64,000 bases of DNA from Haloterrigena salina JCM 13891 (GTDB lineage Archaea; Halobacteriota; Halobacteria; Halobacteriales; Natrialbaceae): the NCBI RefSeq assembly GCF_000337495.1, contig NZ_AOIS01000058.1, positions 147,312 through 211,311 on the forward strand, given 5' to 3'. Made by a program: the position numbers and the translations under genes. A model generated the notes under the pieces. That model was not told the origin of the DNA, made no database searches, and worked only from the letters and a program-made list of their open reading frames with translations. The first letter of the stretch is position 1. Each line of letters starts with the position of its first letter. Shown in pieces: positions 17,484 to 26,712 of this stretch.

Positions 17484-18863
17484 TCAGTCGTCGGCCGGCA
17501 GCGCCCGCTCGGCGCGTTCGTCCTCGGTGAGTAGCGGCGTGCCGTCGGCGTTCGGGCCCAGCTGCGGGCCGAAGGGCGGACTCTCGGGGTCGATGACGCG
17601 CCGTTTCTCGTAGTCGGTCGAGCGCTCGACCGGGACGCGGCCGATCGAGGAAATCATCTCGACGTAGTCCTCGAAGGAGCGGAACTCGCCGTAGCCGCCG
17701 CCGGCGCGCTTGGTGATCTCCTCGGAGAGGATCGTCCCCATGTAGTCGTCGGCGCCGCAGGAGAGCATCTTCAGGCCTTGCTCGTCGCCGTACTTGACCC
17801 ACGAGGACTGGACGTGGTCGACGTTGTCGAGGAAGAGCCGCGAGACGGCGATCATGAGTTCGTCCTCGTCGATGCTCGGGCCGCTCGAGACGACGTCGTG
17901 TTCGAACAGCGGCGTGTTCTGGTGGACGAACGAAAGCGGCACGAACTCCGTGATGTTACCCGTTCGGTCCTGCAGGTCGCGGATCCGTTTCAGGTGCAGG
18001 GCGCGGTGGGCTTCGTTCTCGACGTGGCCGTACATGATCGTCGCGGTCATCCCGAGGCCGACGTTCGCGGCGGCCTCCATCGCCTCGAGCCACTCCTCGG
18101 TGTCGATCTTACCCGGGCAGATGACGTCGCGAACCTCCTCGACGAGGATCTCGGCGGCCGTCCCGGGGACGGTGTCGAGGCCGGCGTCTTTCAGCCGTCG
18201 GAAGACCTCCTCGTATGACCAGTCGGTCCCGCGGCGGGCGTGGTAGGCCTCCTCGGGGGTCATCGAGTGGACGTGGACGCCGTCGACGCTCATCGCCGCG
18301 ATCTGGTCGGTGTAGGTGCCGGGGCTCGTGTCGTAGCGTTCGGGCGGCTTGTAGTTGATCTCCTTGGGCTCGGGGTGGGCCTCGAGGATCTCGCGCTGCT
18401 CCGCGTCGAGCGCGAAAGCGGGGTGCAGACCGGAGACCGAGGTGACCTCGTAGATGCCCCGATCGACGGCGTCGGCGACGATCTCGCGGGACTCGTCGGG
18501 CGTCTTCGTGAAGCCGGCGGTCTCGACCTCGGCGTCGCTCTCGAAGGTGTGGGCGGCGTCCTTGAAGTTACAGAACAGACAGCCCACGTTACAGGCGGTC
18601 GTGACGTTGTTGTTCAGGTTGGCGACGAAGGTAACCTCCTCGCCGACGACCTCGGCGCGCCGGCGGTCGGCGGCCTCGAGGACCCGCTCCTTGCGTCGTT
18701 GGTCGATACCCTCGCCGTCGGTGCCCGTCGTGAACAGCTCGATGGCGTCGTCGACGGTGAGCCGGTCGCCGTCGCGGGCCTTCTCGAGTGCGTTCTCGAA
18801 GGACTGGTCGGTCTGAGGGACGTGGTCGAACGTGAGGTCGGCCTCGGTCACCGGTCGCTCCAT
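17484..18863 (-). CDS. cofH: FO synthase subunit 2 (CofH)
   Basis: This 459-residue radical-SAM enzyme transfers the tyrosine-derived moiety in FO (F420 chromophore) synthesis together with CofG. The SAM cluster motif CNVGCLFC (C-x3-C-x2-C) is near residues 83-90, followed by CofH-type blocks (INYKPPERYDTSPG, GTAAEILVEEVRDVICPGK). The ATG at 18863 (MERPVTEADL) is chosen because upstream codons to 19082 look non-coding; the Asn/Lys-rich cluster domain then starts at the usual distance. An SDR gene follows 63 bases later. Confidence 0.95.
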   Translation of the reverse strand: MERPVTEADLTFDHVPQTDQSFENALEKARDGDRLTVDDAIELFTTGTDGEGIDQRRKERVLEAADRRRAEVVGEEVTFVANLNNNVTTACNVGCLFCNFKDAAHTFESDAEVETAGFTKTPDESREIVADAVDRGIYEVTSVSGLHPAFALDAEQREILEAHPEPKEINYKPPERYDTSPGTYTDQIAAMSVDGVHVHSMTPEEAYHARRGTDWSYEEVFRRLKDAGLDTVPGTAAEILVEEVRDVICPGKIDTEEWLEAMEAAANVGLGMTATIMYGHVENEAHRALHLKRIRDLQDRTGNITEFVPLSFVHQNTPLFEHDVVSSGPSIDEDELMIAVSRLFLDNVDHVQSSWVKYGDEQGLKMLSCGADDYMGTILSEEITKRAGGGYGEFRSFEDYVEMISSIGRVPVERSTDYEKRRVIDPESPPFGPQLGPNADGTPLLTEDERAERALPADD

Positions 18864-19133
18864 CGGCGTATGAATGCCGGTACAGTGAGAAAAACATAGT
18901 GGATTCGCGAGTCGGTGGGAATTCGAACCGGCGCTCGCGTCGTCCCGCCACCGCCGGGAGTCGAGTCGGTCGTCGTCGGCTGCCGCGAGCCGGTCACTCG
19001 CGCCGTTTCGTTCGGCATCGAGCCGGAAGCCACTCCGTTCTGACTCTGTGTCCGTCGAGATCGTCGCTTCGTCGCCCCCCAATCCGTCGAACGCAGGTCG
19101 CGTTCTTATCGGCGGCGACCGCGAAGGGAGCCC

Positions 19134-19424
19134 ATGAGCTCACGGACATCGACGGAGTGCGTCGAACTCGCCCTCGACGACGGCGCCGACGAGGAGCGCC
19201 GCGCCGGCGCGATTCGCGAACTGAAAACGGCGAACGAGTGCGACGAACTCGCGGCGCTCGCCCGCACGGAGCGCATCGCCGATCGGTACCGGCGACAGGC
19301 ACTCGAGGCGCTGGCGACGTCCCAGTGCGATTCGGCCCTTCGCGGCCTCGTCGAGGAGGAGGATCTCGAGGAATCACTCCAACAGACCGCAACGGAGTTG
19401 CTCGCGACCGTCGACGGTGACTGA
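19134..19424 (+). CDS. Small HEAT-repeat-like haloarchaeal protein
   Basis: This 96-residue acidic protein looks all-helical, with repeated Ala/Leu/Glu helices (GAIRELKTANECDELAALA, QALEALATSQCDSALRGL) suggesting one to two HEAT-like repeats. I cannot name the family. It is divergent from cofH and ends 205 bases before purC, in a spacer where I see no other gene. A scaffolding or protein-binding role is the usual inference for such repeats, nothing more. Confidence 0.75.
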   Translation: MSSRTSTECVELALDDGADEERRAGAIRELKTANECDELAALARTERIADRYRRQALEALATSQCDSALRGLVEEEDLEESLQQTATELLATVDGD

Positions 19425-19629
19425 GCGGACTCCCGCTCCGGACGCCGGTTTGAAACCGCAGCGTCATCGACCGCGGATCTCCTGCCCGATACTGAAACCT
19501 TCTTAGGGGCCGACCACGGCAACTGGGATATGAACTGCGGCGGCGGACACGTCCTGAGGTGTCGCGTATGACTGCTCTCACAGCGAAACCGTTCGAACGT
19601 CACGGTCGACAGCGCCAGAGGTGTCGCAC

Positions 19630-20649
19630 GTGACGAGCGTCAAGGAGTTCCGAATCGAGGAGGAAGCGACCGCCGAGGAACTCGGCGAAGGATCGTTCGT
19701 CTTCACCGACGCCTACTCCGTCTTCGACTGGGGCCAGATGCCCGACCGCATCCCCGACAAGGGCGCCAGCCTCTGTACGATGGGCGCCTTCAACTTCGAA
19801 CTGCTCGAGTCCGAGGGCGTCCCGACCCACTACCGCGGAGTCGTCGAATCGGGCGAGGTCGTCCCGCTCGAGGAGACCTCGAGCCCGCCCTGGGAGATGG
19901 CCATCGACCTCACGCAGGTCCCCGACCTCCCCCACGAGGGCCGGAGCTACGACTACGACAGCTACCACGACGCCGCGGGATCGAACTACCTCGTCCCGCT
20001 GGAGATCGTCTTCCGGAACCGCGTCCCCGTCGGCTCGAGCCTGCGCCGCCGGACCGAGCCCGCGGACCACGGCCTCGCGTTCGACGAGTGGCCAGACGAG
20101 GCCGTCGACCTCGAGGAACCGATCGTCGAGTTCACGACGAAGTACGAGGAGAGCGACCGCCAGCTCGACCGCGCCGAGGCCGACGAGATCGCCGGCCAGG
20201 CCGACATCGAGGAGCTCGAGTCCCTCGCCCGCGAGGTCAACCGGATCGTCACCGAGCAGGCCGAATCGGCCGGACTGACCCACGAGGACGGCAAGATCGA
20301 GTGTCTCTACTACGACGGCGAGATCCGCGTGGGCGACGTCGTCGGCACGTTCGACGAGAACCGCTTCAGCTACGAGGGCACCCAGCTCTCGAAGGAGGTC
20401 CTCCGGCAGTACCACAAGCGCACCCAGCCCGACTGGGTCGAGGCCGTCGACGCCGCCAAGGCCGAGGCCAAACGGACCGACGTCGCCGACTGGAAGTCCC
20501 TGTGCGACGAGGAGCCCGAACCGCTCGACGACGGCGTCATCGAGACCGCCCGCGACCTCTACTGCGCCGGCGCGAACGCGTACACCGGTCGGGAACTGTT
20601 CGACGCGCCGCCGCTCTCGAGCGCGATCGGCGCGGTCAGGCGGCTCTGA
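19630..20649 (+). CDS. purC: Phosphoribosylaminoimidazole-succinocarboxamide synthase
   Basis: This 339-residue SAICAR synthetase couples CAIR and aspartate with ATP in purine synthesis. Visible blocks are [15 protein letters not shown], the [17 protein letters not shown] stretch and [26 protein letters not shown], typical of the archaeal enzyme. I chose the GTG at 19630 (MTSVKEF) because homologues as I remember begin there; an in-frame GTG at 19621 would add three residues. It is separate from the other purine genes in the window (purU, purS-purQ). Confidence 0.94.
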   Translation: MTSVKEFRIEEEATAEELGEGSFVFTDAYSVFDWGQMPDRIPDKGASLCTMGAFNFELLESEGVPTHYRGVVESGEVVPLEETSSPPWEMAIDLTQVPDLPHEGRSYDYDSYHDAAGSNYLVPLEIVFRNRVPVGSSLRRRTEPADHGLAFDEWPDEAVDLEEPIVEFTTKYEESDRQLDRAEADEIAGQADIEELESLAREVNRIVTEQAESAGLTHEDGKIECLYYDGEIRVGDVVGTFDENRFSYEGTQLSKEVLRQYHKRTQPDWVEAVDAAKAEAKRTDVADWKSLCDEEPEPLDDGVIETARDLYCAGANAYTGRELFDAPPLSSAIGAVRRL

Positions 20650-20787
20650 GTCGCCGCCGTTCGGCGCGCCGTCGATCCGCTCGCGACTCGTTCCTCTCTC
20701 GACTGCGTCCCTCGATATCGTTTCACATCCGTCGGGTGACAGAGCAACCCTCATATGGCGGGGCGAGTAACCTCCGATTGTCCGTCA

Positions 20788-21000
20788 ATGAGCCTCGCTA
20801 CCAGCGGTATCGTCGCAAGTATCGTCCCGTCCGGACTGACCGGTAGTATCGCGACCGTCGCGACCGGGATGCTGGCCGTCTTCGTGCTCGCGATCGTCGC
20901 CTTCGCCGTCGCATCGATCGTCTCCTCGTCGTGGACCGGCCAGTCGACCGCGACGTCGTCGACGCCCGCCGCCAGCGGCGCCGAACCCGGCGACGACTGA
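20788..21000 (+). CDS. Small single-span membrane protein
   Basis: This 70-residue hydrophobic protein starts at the ATG at 20788 (MSLATSGIVASIVPSG) and has one to two membrane segments (about residues 14-48), then a Ser/Thr/Ala-rich tail. A longer in-frame start at 20755 adds 11 unlikely residues. No family is recognised. It lies between purC and the MoaD-like gene, all on the plus strand, but spacing of more than 100 bases suggests its own promoter. Confidence 0.65.
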   Translation: MSLATSGIVASIVPSGLTGSIATVATGMLAVFVLAIVAFAVASIVSSSWTGQSTATSSTPAASGAEPGDD

Positions 21001-21123
21001 TTTTCCGGCTGCCGCCCGTTCCGTTTTGTCGACTCGAGTCGGATCCCTCGTCCGCCGGCCGTTCGCAATTCTCGACCGGACGCGGCGGAAGCGGCTTTGT
21101 CGGTTCGCGTCCATCGTCGAACC

Positions 21124-21396
21124 ATGGAGATCACGGTGTACGGTCCGGTGCGGAGCGCGACCGGCGCGAAGACGGTTTCGTTCGAATTCGACGGCGGGAC
21201 CGTCGCCGACGCCGTCGCGGCGTTCGTCGACGCCTATCCGCGGGCGGAGGCCCATCTCTACGACGGCGACGACCACGACGAACTGCGCTCGAGCGTCCGG
21301 GTGACGGTCGACGGCGAGCGCGCGACGATGGCGGATCGGGTTCCGGCCGACGCATCGCTGACGTTGATGCCCGCGGTTCAGGGCGGAACTCGGTAG
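21124..21396 (+). CDS. Ubiquitin-like small modifier / MoaD-ThiS family protein
   Basis: This 90-residue beta-grasp protein starts at ATG 21124. The N-terminal strand (MEITVYGPVRSATG), TVADAVAAFVDAYP helix and the end PAVQGG match haloarchaeal SAMP and MoaD proteins. These either donate sulfur or are conjugated to proteins through a C-terminal Gly-Gly. Here Gly87-Gly88 is followed by Thr-Arg, so the tail would have to be trimmed before E1 activation, or the protein is not a conjugating modifier. No E1 or protease gene is next to it. Confidence 0.85.
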   Translation: MEITVYGPVRSATGAKTVSFEFDGGTVADAVAAFVDAYPRAEAHLYDGDDHDELRSSVRVTVDGERATMADRVPADASLTLMPAVQGGTR

Positions 21397-21540
21397 TCGC
21401 TAGTGACTCCGCGTCGAATCCGTCTCGGACCGTCAGAGAACTCGATTTACGACCCCAATACGGAAGAATGCAGTGACGGCGGTCGATCACCGTACCTGGC
21501 GCGCGATTACGTCGCGACCTGCTACGCCGCTCGTTCTACC

Positions 21541-21855
21541 TTACTCGGATGCCCGTTCTATGACGAGGTTGGTATCTTGCACCCGCACGGAGTACTGATG
21601 GCTGTTCTGAATCGTGAAATCGATAGTAACGCTGCTTTCGCTGTTCTTCTCTATGAGCTGATCGAGTGCTGACGGGTCGATGTGGTCGTAAAGCGTGATT
21701 CCGAGAGCTGAGGGCGATTTCATCGGATCAACGTTTTCAACGGCGGCGATCGCTCGCACGATAGCGAGACTCGGCGGCGTATCGCTGTCGAACTGATGTT
21801 CAATGTGGATCGGGGGATCCGGACCGCCGGTGAAATTCGAATTTGAAGGGGACAT
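21541..21855 (-). CDS. HalOD1 output-domain protein
   Basis: This 104-residue protein is essentially a single HalOD1 domain (PSLAIVRAIAAVENVDPMKSP, LYDHIDPSALDQLI), a small fold found as the output module of haloarchaeal response regulators and as stand-alone proteins. No receiver domain is present. Role is unknown, probably signalling. The 21397-21540 spacer downstream shows no gene; 21856-22050 upstream also shows none. Confidence 0.85.
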   Translation of the reverse strand: MSPSNSNFTGGPDPPIHIEHQFDSDTPPSLAIVRAIAAVENVDPMKSPSALGITLYDHIDPSALDQLIEKNSESSVTIDFTIQNSHQYSVRVQDTNLVIERASE

Positions 21856-22050
21856 ACGTTCGCGTCACTCGAATCATCCTCACACTCGTAGCGGGGTGGT
21901 TCTGTCGGGTGCGTCTGCAGGCGTACCGACGCAAACCGGAGCGTACGGCCGTGAACGTGTATTTCTCCTCGATTGATGGCTCGTGCTCGATGGTCGTCCA
22001 CCCCACCGCACACACCTCCGCAGAGCGGTCGGTACTGCGGAGATTCGGAC

Positions 22051-23367
22051 CTACAGCCCGTACTGCTCGCGCACGAGGTGGTCGATCCCCCGCTCCTCGA
22101 GCACGTCCAGCGGCGCGAGCATGTCGAGTTGGACGACGCCGGGCAGCCGACCGATCTGGACGCCGCCGGTGAACGTACACCGCGAGCGGACCTCGCCCTC
22201 GCTCATGTCCAGCAGTTTCGTGGCGCGGTCGAAGGCGTTCTGCGTGGCGTCGTTAACGGTCGCGCCGGAGCCGATCACCTGGATCGGGCCCATGTCGTCC
22301 TCGATATCGACGCCGTGTTCGGCGCCGAGTTCGCGACCCGCCTCGCGTTCGTCCTCGCTGTAGGGTTTGCTGATAAAGGGCAGGTCCTCCTCGGGCGGTA
22401 GCAGGACGGGCCCGTCTAACTCGAGGTCCTCGATGACTTCCACGTCCATCGTGACGTTCCCGCTCACATCGGTCGTGTGCAGGGAGAGTTCGCCGTCGCC
22501 CTGGTTCGCGTGGAGGTCGCCGACGTAGACGCCGGCGCCGTCGACCTTGACGGGACAGATCAGGGTCGCGCCCGGCCGCACTTGGGGGATGTCCATGTGA
22601 CCGTCCGTGCGGGCCTCGAGTTCGTCTTCGCTCTCGACGCCGTAGTCGTGCTCGGCGCCGATGAGGTACTGGCCGAAGTCGCCCGCGTTGTGCGAGTCGG
22701 GCATCGTGATCGGCGGCGTCGTCCCGACGTTCCCGATGAACGGGCGCAGGCGACCCAGCGTGCCGGGCATCTCGCCGGGTTCGTACAGCAGGATCGGGTG
22801 TTGGCGAGAGTTCTCGGGGATGTCCATCACCTCGTCGGCGTCCTCGGCGAGTTCGTGGGCGGCGTCCTCGTCGAGCGTGATCCCGACGCTGTGGTCGTCG
22901 TCGAAGGCGACGGTGTAGCCGTACTCGAAGCCGAAGGAGGAGGCGTTCGCGCCGCACTCGGCGCACTTGATCGCCTCCTCGCCGGTGCCCTCGACGACCG
23001 TCTCCGGCCACTCGGTGCCACACTCCGGACAGCGGTGGTCGACGAACGGGTCGTCGTAGAAGGCGTCCTCGCGTTCGGCCATCGACCCGGTGCTCGTGGC
23101 CATACTCGTCACCTCGACGTCCCGGATGTGTAAGGCGACGGCGTCGCCGACTTCGGCGCCCTCGACGCGGATCGGCCGCGTGACCTCGTGGCCGCCGCGG
23201 AACTCGGGTGTCACCATGGGTCCCCAGCAGCCCGGCGGCGTGTACGTCTCGATCGTCCCCCCGTCCGCGACGGTCCCGGCCCACTCCTGATCGGGTCCGA
23301 CGAGGCCGAGCGTGTACTGGTCGACGGACAGTTCCTCTCGGACTTCCCGATCGTCTTGCTGTGACAT
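22051..23367 (-). CDS. Acetamidase/formamidase family protein with zinc-ribbon insertion
   Basis: This 438-residue hydrolase resembles FmdA-type formamidases/acetamidases, which release ammonia and formate or acetate from amides. It keeps family blocks (GGTIETYTPPGCWGPMVTPEF, GDLHANQGDGELSLHTTDV). Between residues about 111 and 140 it carries CPEC and CAEC, a Cys-x2-Cys pair set that looks like a zinc ribbon inserted into the N-terminal half. Substrate is unproven. It is monocistronic by position, with a convergent remnant and a small zinc protein gene beyond. Confidence 0.9.
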   Translation of the reverse strand: MSQQDDREVREELSVDQYTLGLVGPDQEWAGTVADGGTIETYTPPGCWGPMVTPEFRGGHEVTRPIRVEGAEVGDAVALHIRDVEVTSMATSTGSMAEREDAFYDDPFVDHRCPECGTEWPETVVEGTGEEAIKCAECGANASSFGFEYGYTVAFDDDHSVGITLDEDAAHELAEDADEVMDIPENSRQHPILLYEPGEMPGTLGRLRPFIGNVGTTPPITMPDSHNAGDFGQYLIGAEHDYGVESEDELEARTDGHMDIPQVRPGATLICPVKVDGAGVYVGDLHANQGDGELSLHTTDVSGNVTMDVEVIEDLELDGPVLLPPEEDLPFISKPYSEDEREAGRELGAEHGVDIEDDMGPIQVIGSGATVNDATQNAFDRATKLLDMSEGEVRSRCTFTGGVQIGRLPGVVQLDMLAPLDVLEERGIDHLVREQYGL

Positions 23368-23400
23368 ACCATACTGAACTAGGGCGGAGACCGCGATAAG

Positions 23401-23616
23401 CCTACTGTCGCCGGAAGCCGCATTTCGGACCCGTTACTCCTTGATTTTGACAGTCTCGGTCCGCGCTTACAATCGGCCGAACAGTTCGCCGAGGTGGTCA
23501 CCGACGCCGTTGCCGCCGCGCTCACGGACGGCGAGGTTCAGGACCTCAAGTCCCAGCTCGACGACGACCTCCACCCGCTGTTCGAGGACGTGACGGTCGA
23601 TCCCGACCAGTTCTGA
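23401..23616 (+). pseudogene. DUF2267-like gene remnant (C-terminal fragment)
   Basis: An open stretch without a start codon reads through to TGA at 23614-23616 and gives FAEVVTDAVAAALTDGEV and DLHPLFEDVTVDPDQF. This resembles the C-terminal half of haloarchaeal DUF2267 proteins (a helical unit ending in an LF-E-V motif). No ATG/GTG opens the frame upstream before a stop at 23380-23382. I read it as a decayed remnant; family is a moderate guess. Confidence 0.5.
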
Positions 23617-23736
23617 GTCCGCAATTACGAGCGGCATTTCCGCCGTCAGCTGTCCTCAGCGGGCTGATTTGTCGGCCGGTGGCCGTATCAGCCGCGATAG
23701 GTGCGTTCAAGTGTGTCTTGTCCCTTCAGTCACCTA

Positions 23737-23895
23737 ATGGCTGATTCGACGGACGAGGACTCACAGGAGTGTCGAGTGTGCGGCGACACCGTTGCATCGT
23801 CTGCTAACCACCGCGTCGTGACCGCCGTCGAGGACGGCGAGACGGTCTACGAACACTTCTGTAGCGACGACTGCCTCGAGATCTGGGAGTCGTAG
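23737..23895 (+). CDS. Small zinc-binding protein (DUF7576/TRASH-like)
   Basis: This 52-residue protein has CRVCGDTV near residue 12 and HFCSDDCLEIWES at the C-terminus, a Cys4 arrangement typical of TRASH/DUF7576 treble-clef zinc proteins. The ATG at 23737 is preferred over an in-frame GTG at 23701, because the residues between are not conserved-looking. It may bind zinc or other thiophilic metals; a partner is not evident. It is followed convergently by purU. Confidence 0.8.
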   Translation: MADSTDEDSQECRVCGDTVASSANHRVVTAVEDGETVYEHFCSDDCLEIWES

Positions 23896-23982
23896 CTCGC
23901 GGACTCGAGAACGAACACTGAATCGCACCGCGGACGGACGGGGGTGGGGAACGTCCCGTCGACTCCCGGCCGATCCGACTCG

Positions 23983-24933
23983 CTACTGTTCCTTCGCGAG
24001 GACGTCGCCGATGCCGTCGACCGGTCGGTCCGGCGTCACCTCGTCGACCTCCTCGGGGAGGCCGAGCTGGTACTCGCTCCCGTTTTCTCGGACCGAGGTC
24101 CGGCCCCGGTGGACCGAGACGTCGCCGTTGAGGTGGAGTTTCACCGCCTCGAGTAGGGCGTCGGCTTCGAGGGGCTGGCCGCGGCGTTTCATCTCGTCCA
24201 GATCGGCGTCGTCGGGGACGTCGAACGCGCGCTGGGTGATGATCGGCCCCTGGTCTAAGTCGGTCGTCACGTAGTGGGCGGTGACGCCCGCGACGCGGAC
24301 GCCCCCCTCGAGCGCCTGCCGGTACGCTTCGGCCCCGGGGAACGCGGGCAGCAGCGAGGGGTGGACGTTGATGATGCGATCCTCGTAGCGGAAGACCACG
24401 TTGGGAGAGAGGATGCGCATGTACCGCGCGAGCACGATTAGGTCGACGTCGTACTCGGCGAGCAGGTCGAGCAGTTCGTCCTCGTTTTGCTGGCCCTTCT
24501 CGTCGCCGATGTCGTGGAAGGGGACGTCGTAGTGTTCCGCGAGCGGCTGGAGGTCGTCGTGGTTGCCGATGACGACGCCGATGTCGGCGCCGAGTTCGTC
24601 GTTAGCCCACGCCTCGAAGATCGCCTCGAGACAGTGGCTCTCCTTCGTGCCGAGAACGGCGATCTGCTGGGTCTCGCGGTCGGCGGGGAACCGGACCTGA
24701 ACGTCGAGTCCGAGGTCGTCGCCGAGTTCGCGGAGGTCCTCGCGGAGCGTCTCCTCGGTACAGACCATCTCGGAGGTGTCGACGGCTATATACATCCGGA
24801 AGACGCCGTCGCGAACCGCCTGGTCGAGGTCCTCGATGTTGACTCCGCGCTCGAACAGGAGGCTGGTCACGTTGGCGACCAGTCCCGTATCGTCGTCTCC
24901 GATCACGGTGATTTCGGTAATGTCGGTCGTCAT
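23983..24933 (-). CDS. purU: Formyltetrahydrofolate deformylase
   Basis: This 316-residue protein has an N-terminal ACT domain (EITVIGDDDTGLVANVTSLL) and a C-terminal formyltransferase domain with INVHPSLLPAFPG and the RVAGVTAHYVTTDLDQGPII block. PurU hydrolyses 10-formyl-THF to THF and formate, supplying formate and balancing one-carbon units. The ATG at 24933 (MTTDITE) is chosen over one at 24942 by conservation. The gene is isolated; the 180-base upstream spacer is shared with the divergent FAD oxidoreductase. Confidence 0.94.
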   Translation of the reverse strand: MTTDITEITVIGDDDTGLVANVTSLLFERGVNIEDLDQAVRDGVFRMYIAVDTSEMVCTEETLREDLRELGDDLGLDVQVRFPADRETQQIAVLGTKESHCLEAIFEAWANDELGADIGVVIGNHDDLQPLAEHYDVPFHDIGDEKGQQNEDELLDLLAEYDVDLIVLARYMRILSPNVVFRYEDRIINVHPSLLPAFPGAEAYRQALEGGVRVAGVTAHYVTTDLDQGPIITQRAFDVPDDADLDEMKRRGQPLEADALLEAVKLHLNGDVSVHRGRTSVRENGSEYQLGLPEEVDEVTPDRPVDGIGDVLAKEQ

Positions 24934-25086
24934 CGGAACCACCTCCGCTCGAGCGAAATTGGATTCATCACTACGTGCTTCAGTCTACCTGTCGCCAAAA
25001 GTCCTGCTTTCCGTGGATGTGTCTGAGAACGACTGCATAATATCTCAACTACCGCAGTTGTGTCTAGTTAGCAAAATAAGAATCAG

Positions 25087-25096
25087 TATTATTAAC
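25087..25096 (+). promoter_or_regulatory. TATA box of the FAD oxidoreductase gene
   Basis: TATTATTAAC ends 27 bases before the ATG at 25123 in an AT-rich patch, the usual archaeal TATA spacing for a leaderless transcript. Confidence 0.55.
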
Positions 25097-25122
25097 ACCG
25101 CGGCGGCGAGTACTAGGCTCGC

Positions 25123-26415
25123 ATGACGTTACCAGAAACGCTCGACGTCGCGATCGTCGGTGCCGGCCCCGCAGGGATCGGTACCGCAGTCGCGCTCGAG
25201 TCCCTCGAGATCGAGTACGCCGTCCTCGAGCGCGATTGCATCGGTTCGTCGTTCCGACAGTGGCCCGACGAGATGCGACTGCTGACGCCGTCGTTTCCCG
25301 CCACGGCCTTCGGCACCCGCGATCTGAACGCGATCACACCCGACACCTCGCCGGCACTGGCGCTGGACTGCGAGCATCCGACCGGCGAGCAGTACGCCGA
25401 CTACCTCGAGGCCGTCGCCGCGTTTCACGAGGTGCCCGTCTACGGCGACGTCGACGTCGACCGCGTCGTCCCCGGCGATGCTACGGAATCTGAATCGGGC
25501 GAGGCGGACGTCGAGATCGACGGTTTCACCCTGCAGACCAGCGCGGGCTCGCTCGAGGCCGACTACGTCGTCTGGGCCGCGGGCGAGTACCAGTACCCGG
25601 CGGACGGCTCGTTTCCGGGCGCGGAACACGCGGTCCACGTCTCGACGGTCGACTCGTGGGCGGCCTACGCCGACCGGTGGTCGCCGGACGGCGCCGAAAC
25701 GGCCTTCGACCGCGAATCTTCGGACGCCGACGCGGAGCCGTCCGCACGCGTCGCGGCCGACGGCGCCGGCGCGGTCGGCCCCGTCACCGACGACGTCGTG
25801 ATCGTCGGCGGCGCCGAGAGCGGCATCGACGCGGCGCTCGGTCTCGCCGATGCCGGCTGCTCGGTCGCCGTGCTCGACGCCGACGGCCCGTGGCAGTACC
25901 GCAGTCCCGACCCCAGCGAGGTGCTCTCGCCGCGGACGAGCGAGCGACTCGAGCGAGCGCTGACCGAGGGACGGCCGATCGATCTCGTCACCGACGCACG
26001 CGTCGCGAGTATCGAATGCGTGCAGGCGGGCCCGGTCCGCGCCGACGACGGCTACGTCCTCCGGACGACCGACGGTGATCGATTCCGCTCGCGGGCGCCG
26101 CCGCTGCTCGCCACCGGGTTCGAGGGAAGTCTTGCCGTCGTCGACGACCTGTTCGCGTCCGACGGCGACGCGCCGGCGCTGACCGACCGCGACGAGTCGA
26201 CCGAGACGCCGGGGCTCTTCCTGGTGGGCCCGCAGGTCGCCCACGACGGGCAGCAGTTCTGTTTCATCTACAAGTTCCGCCAGCGCTTCGCCGTCGTCGC
26301 CGAGACGATCGGCGATCGTCTCGGCGTCGATACCGACCCGCTCGAGGCCTACCGGGAACGAGGGATGTTCCTCGACGACCTCGAGTGCTGCGAGCCGGCG
26401 TACTGCGACTGCTGA
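25123..26415 (+). CDS. FAD/NAD(P)-dependent oxidoreductase (flavin monooxygenase-like)
   Basis: This 430-residue flavoprotein has the FAD motif VGAGPAGIG (residues 12-20), the FMO-like SFRQWPDEMRLLTPSF region and a second GxGxxG-type motif (VGGAESGIDA, about 227-236). The C-terminus is Cys-rich (DLECCEPAYCDC), which could bind metal or form a redox pair. It sits beside CobW, FeoB-like and another FAD protein genes, so a metal-homeostasis role is possible. Flavin monooxygenase versus thioredoxin-reductase-like function cannot be decided from this sequence. Confidence 0.88.
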   Translation: MTLPETLDVAIVGAGPAGIGTAVALESLEIEYAVLERDCIGSSFRQWPDEMRLLTPSFPATAFGTRDLNAITPDTSPALALDCEHPTGEQYADYLEAVAAFHEVPVYGDVDVDRVVPGDATESESGEADVEIDGFTLQTSAGSLEADYVVWAAGEYQYPADGSFPGAEHAVHVSTVDSWAAYADRWSPDGAETAFDRESSDADAEPSARVAADGAGAVGPVTDDVVIVGGAESGIDAALGLADAGCSVAVLDADGPWQYRSPDPSEVLSPRTSERLERALTEGRPIDLVTDARVASIECVQAGPVRADDGYVLRTTDGDRFRSRAPPLLATGFEGSLAVVDDLFASDGDAPALTDRDESTETPGLFLVGPQVAHDGQQFCFIYKFRQRFAVVAETIGDRLGVDTDPLEAYRERGMFLDDLECCEPAYCDC

Positions 26416-26712
26416 GGCGCGACCGGACCGGAGCCCTCTCGACGGCGTTCAGTCACGTGTCCACGTTCGAGACAGTGACTCGAGTGAACGCATTCGGGGA
26501 GCTCGTCGGCCTCGTCGACCGAACCGTCACGGACGGCACCGGTATTGTGGTCGAGCGCGACGCGCTGGGTGACGCCGGCCGCGGACTGGACCGACTCGTC
26601 GCAGTTCGAACTCGAGCGACCGTCGGACGTGATTCCGGCCCACGTCCGCGGGTAGTTACGCAGGTCGTGGCCGGAGTTTCTCGGTATCGGTCGAATCGAT
26701 CGGCACGATCGG

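Noticed and set aside
18900-18960. A tRNA-like TTCGAACC string upstream of cofH
   Set aside because: No acceptor stem or anticodon arm can be folded around it on either strand; it is in a gene upstream spacer.
19621-19629. Longer purC start at GTG 19621
   Set aside because: It adds three residues without conservation; homologues as I remember begin MTSVKEF, which corresponds to 19630.
26416-26712. A 297-base gap with open frames on both strands between an FAD oxidoreductase and the DUF7511-like gene
   Set aside because: The frames are Arg- or Ser/Pro-rich without start-site context or family resemblance. I see no gene or remnant here.
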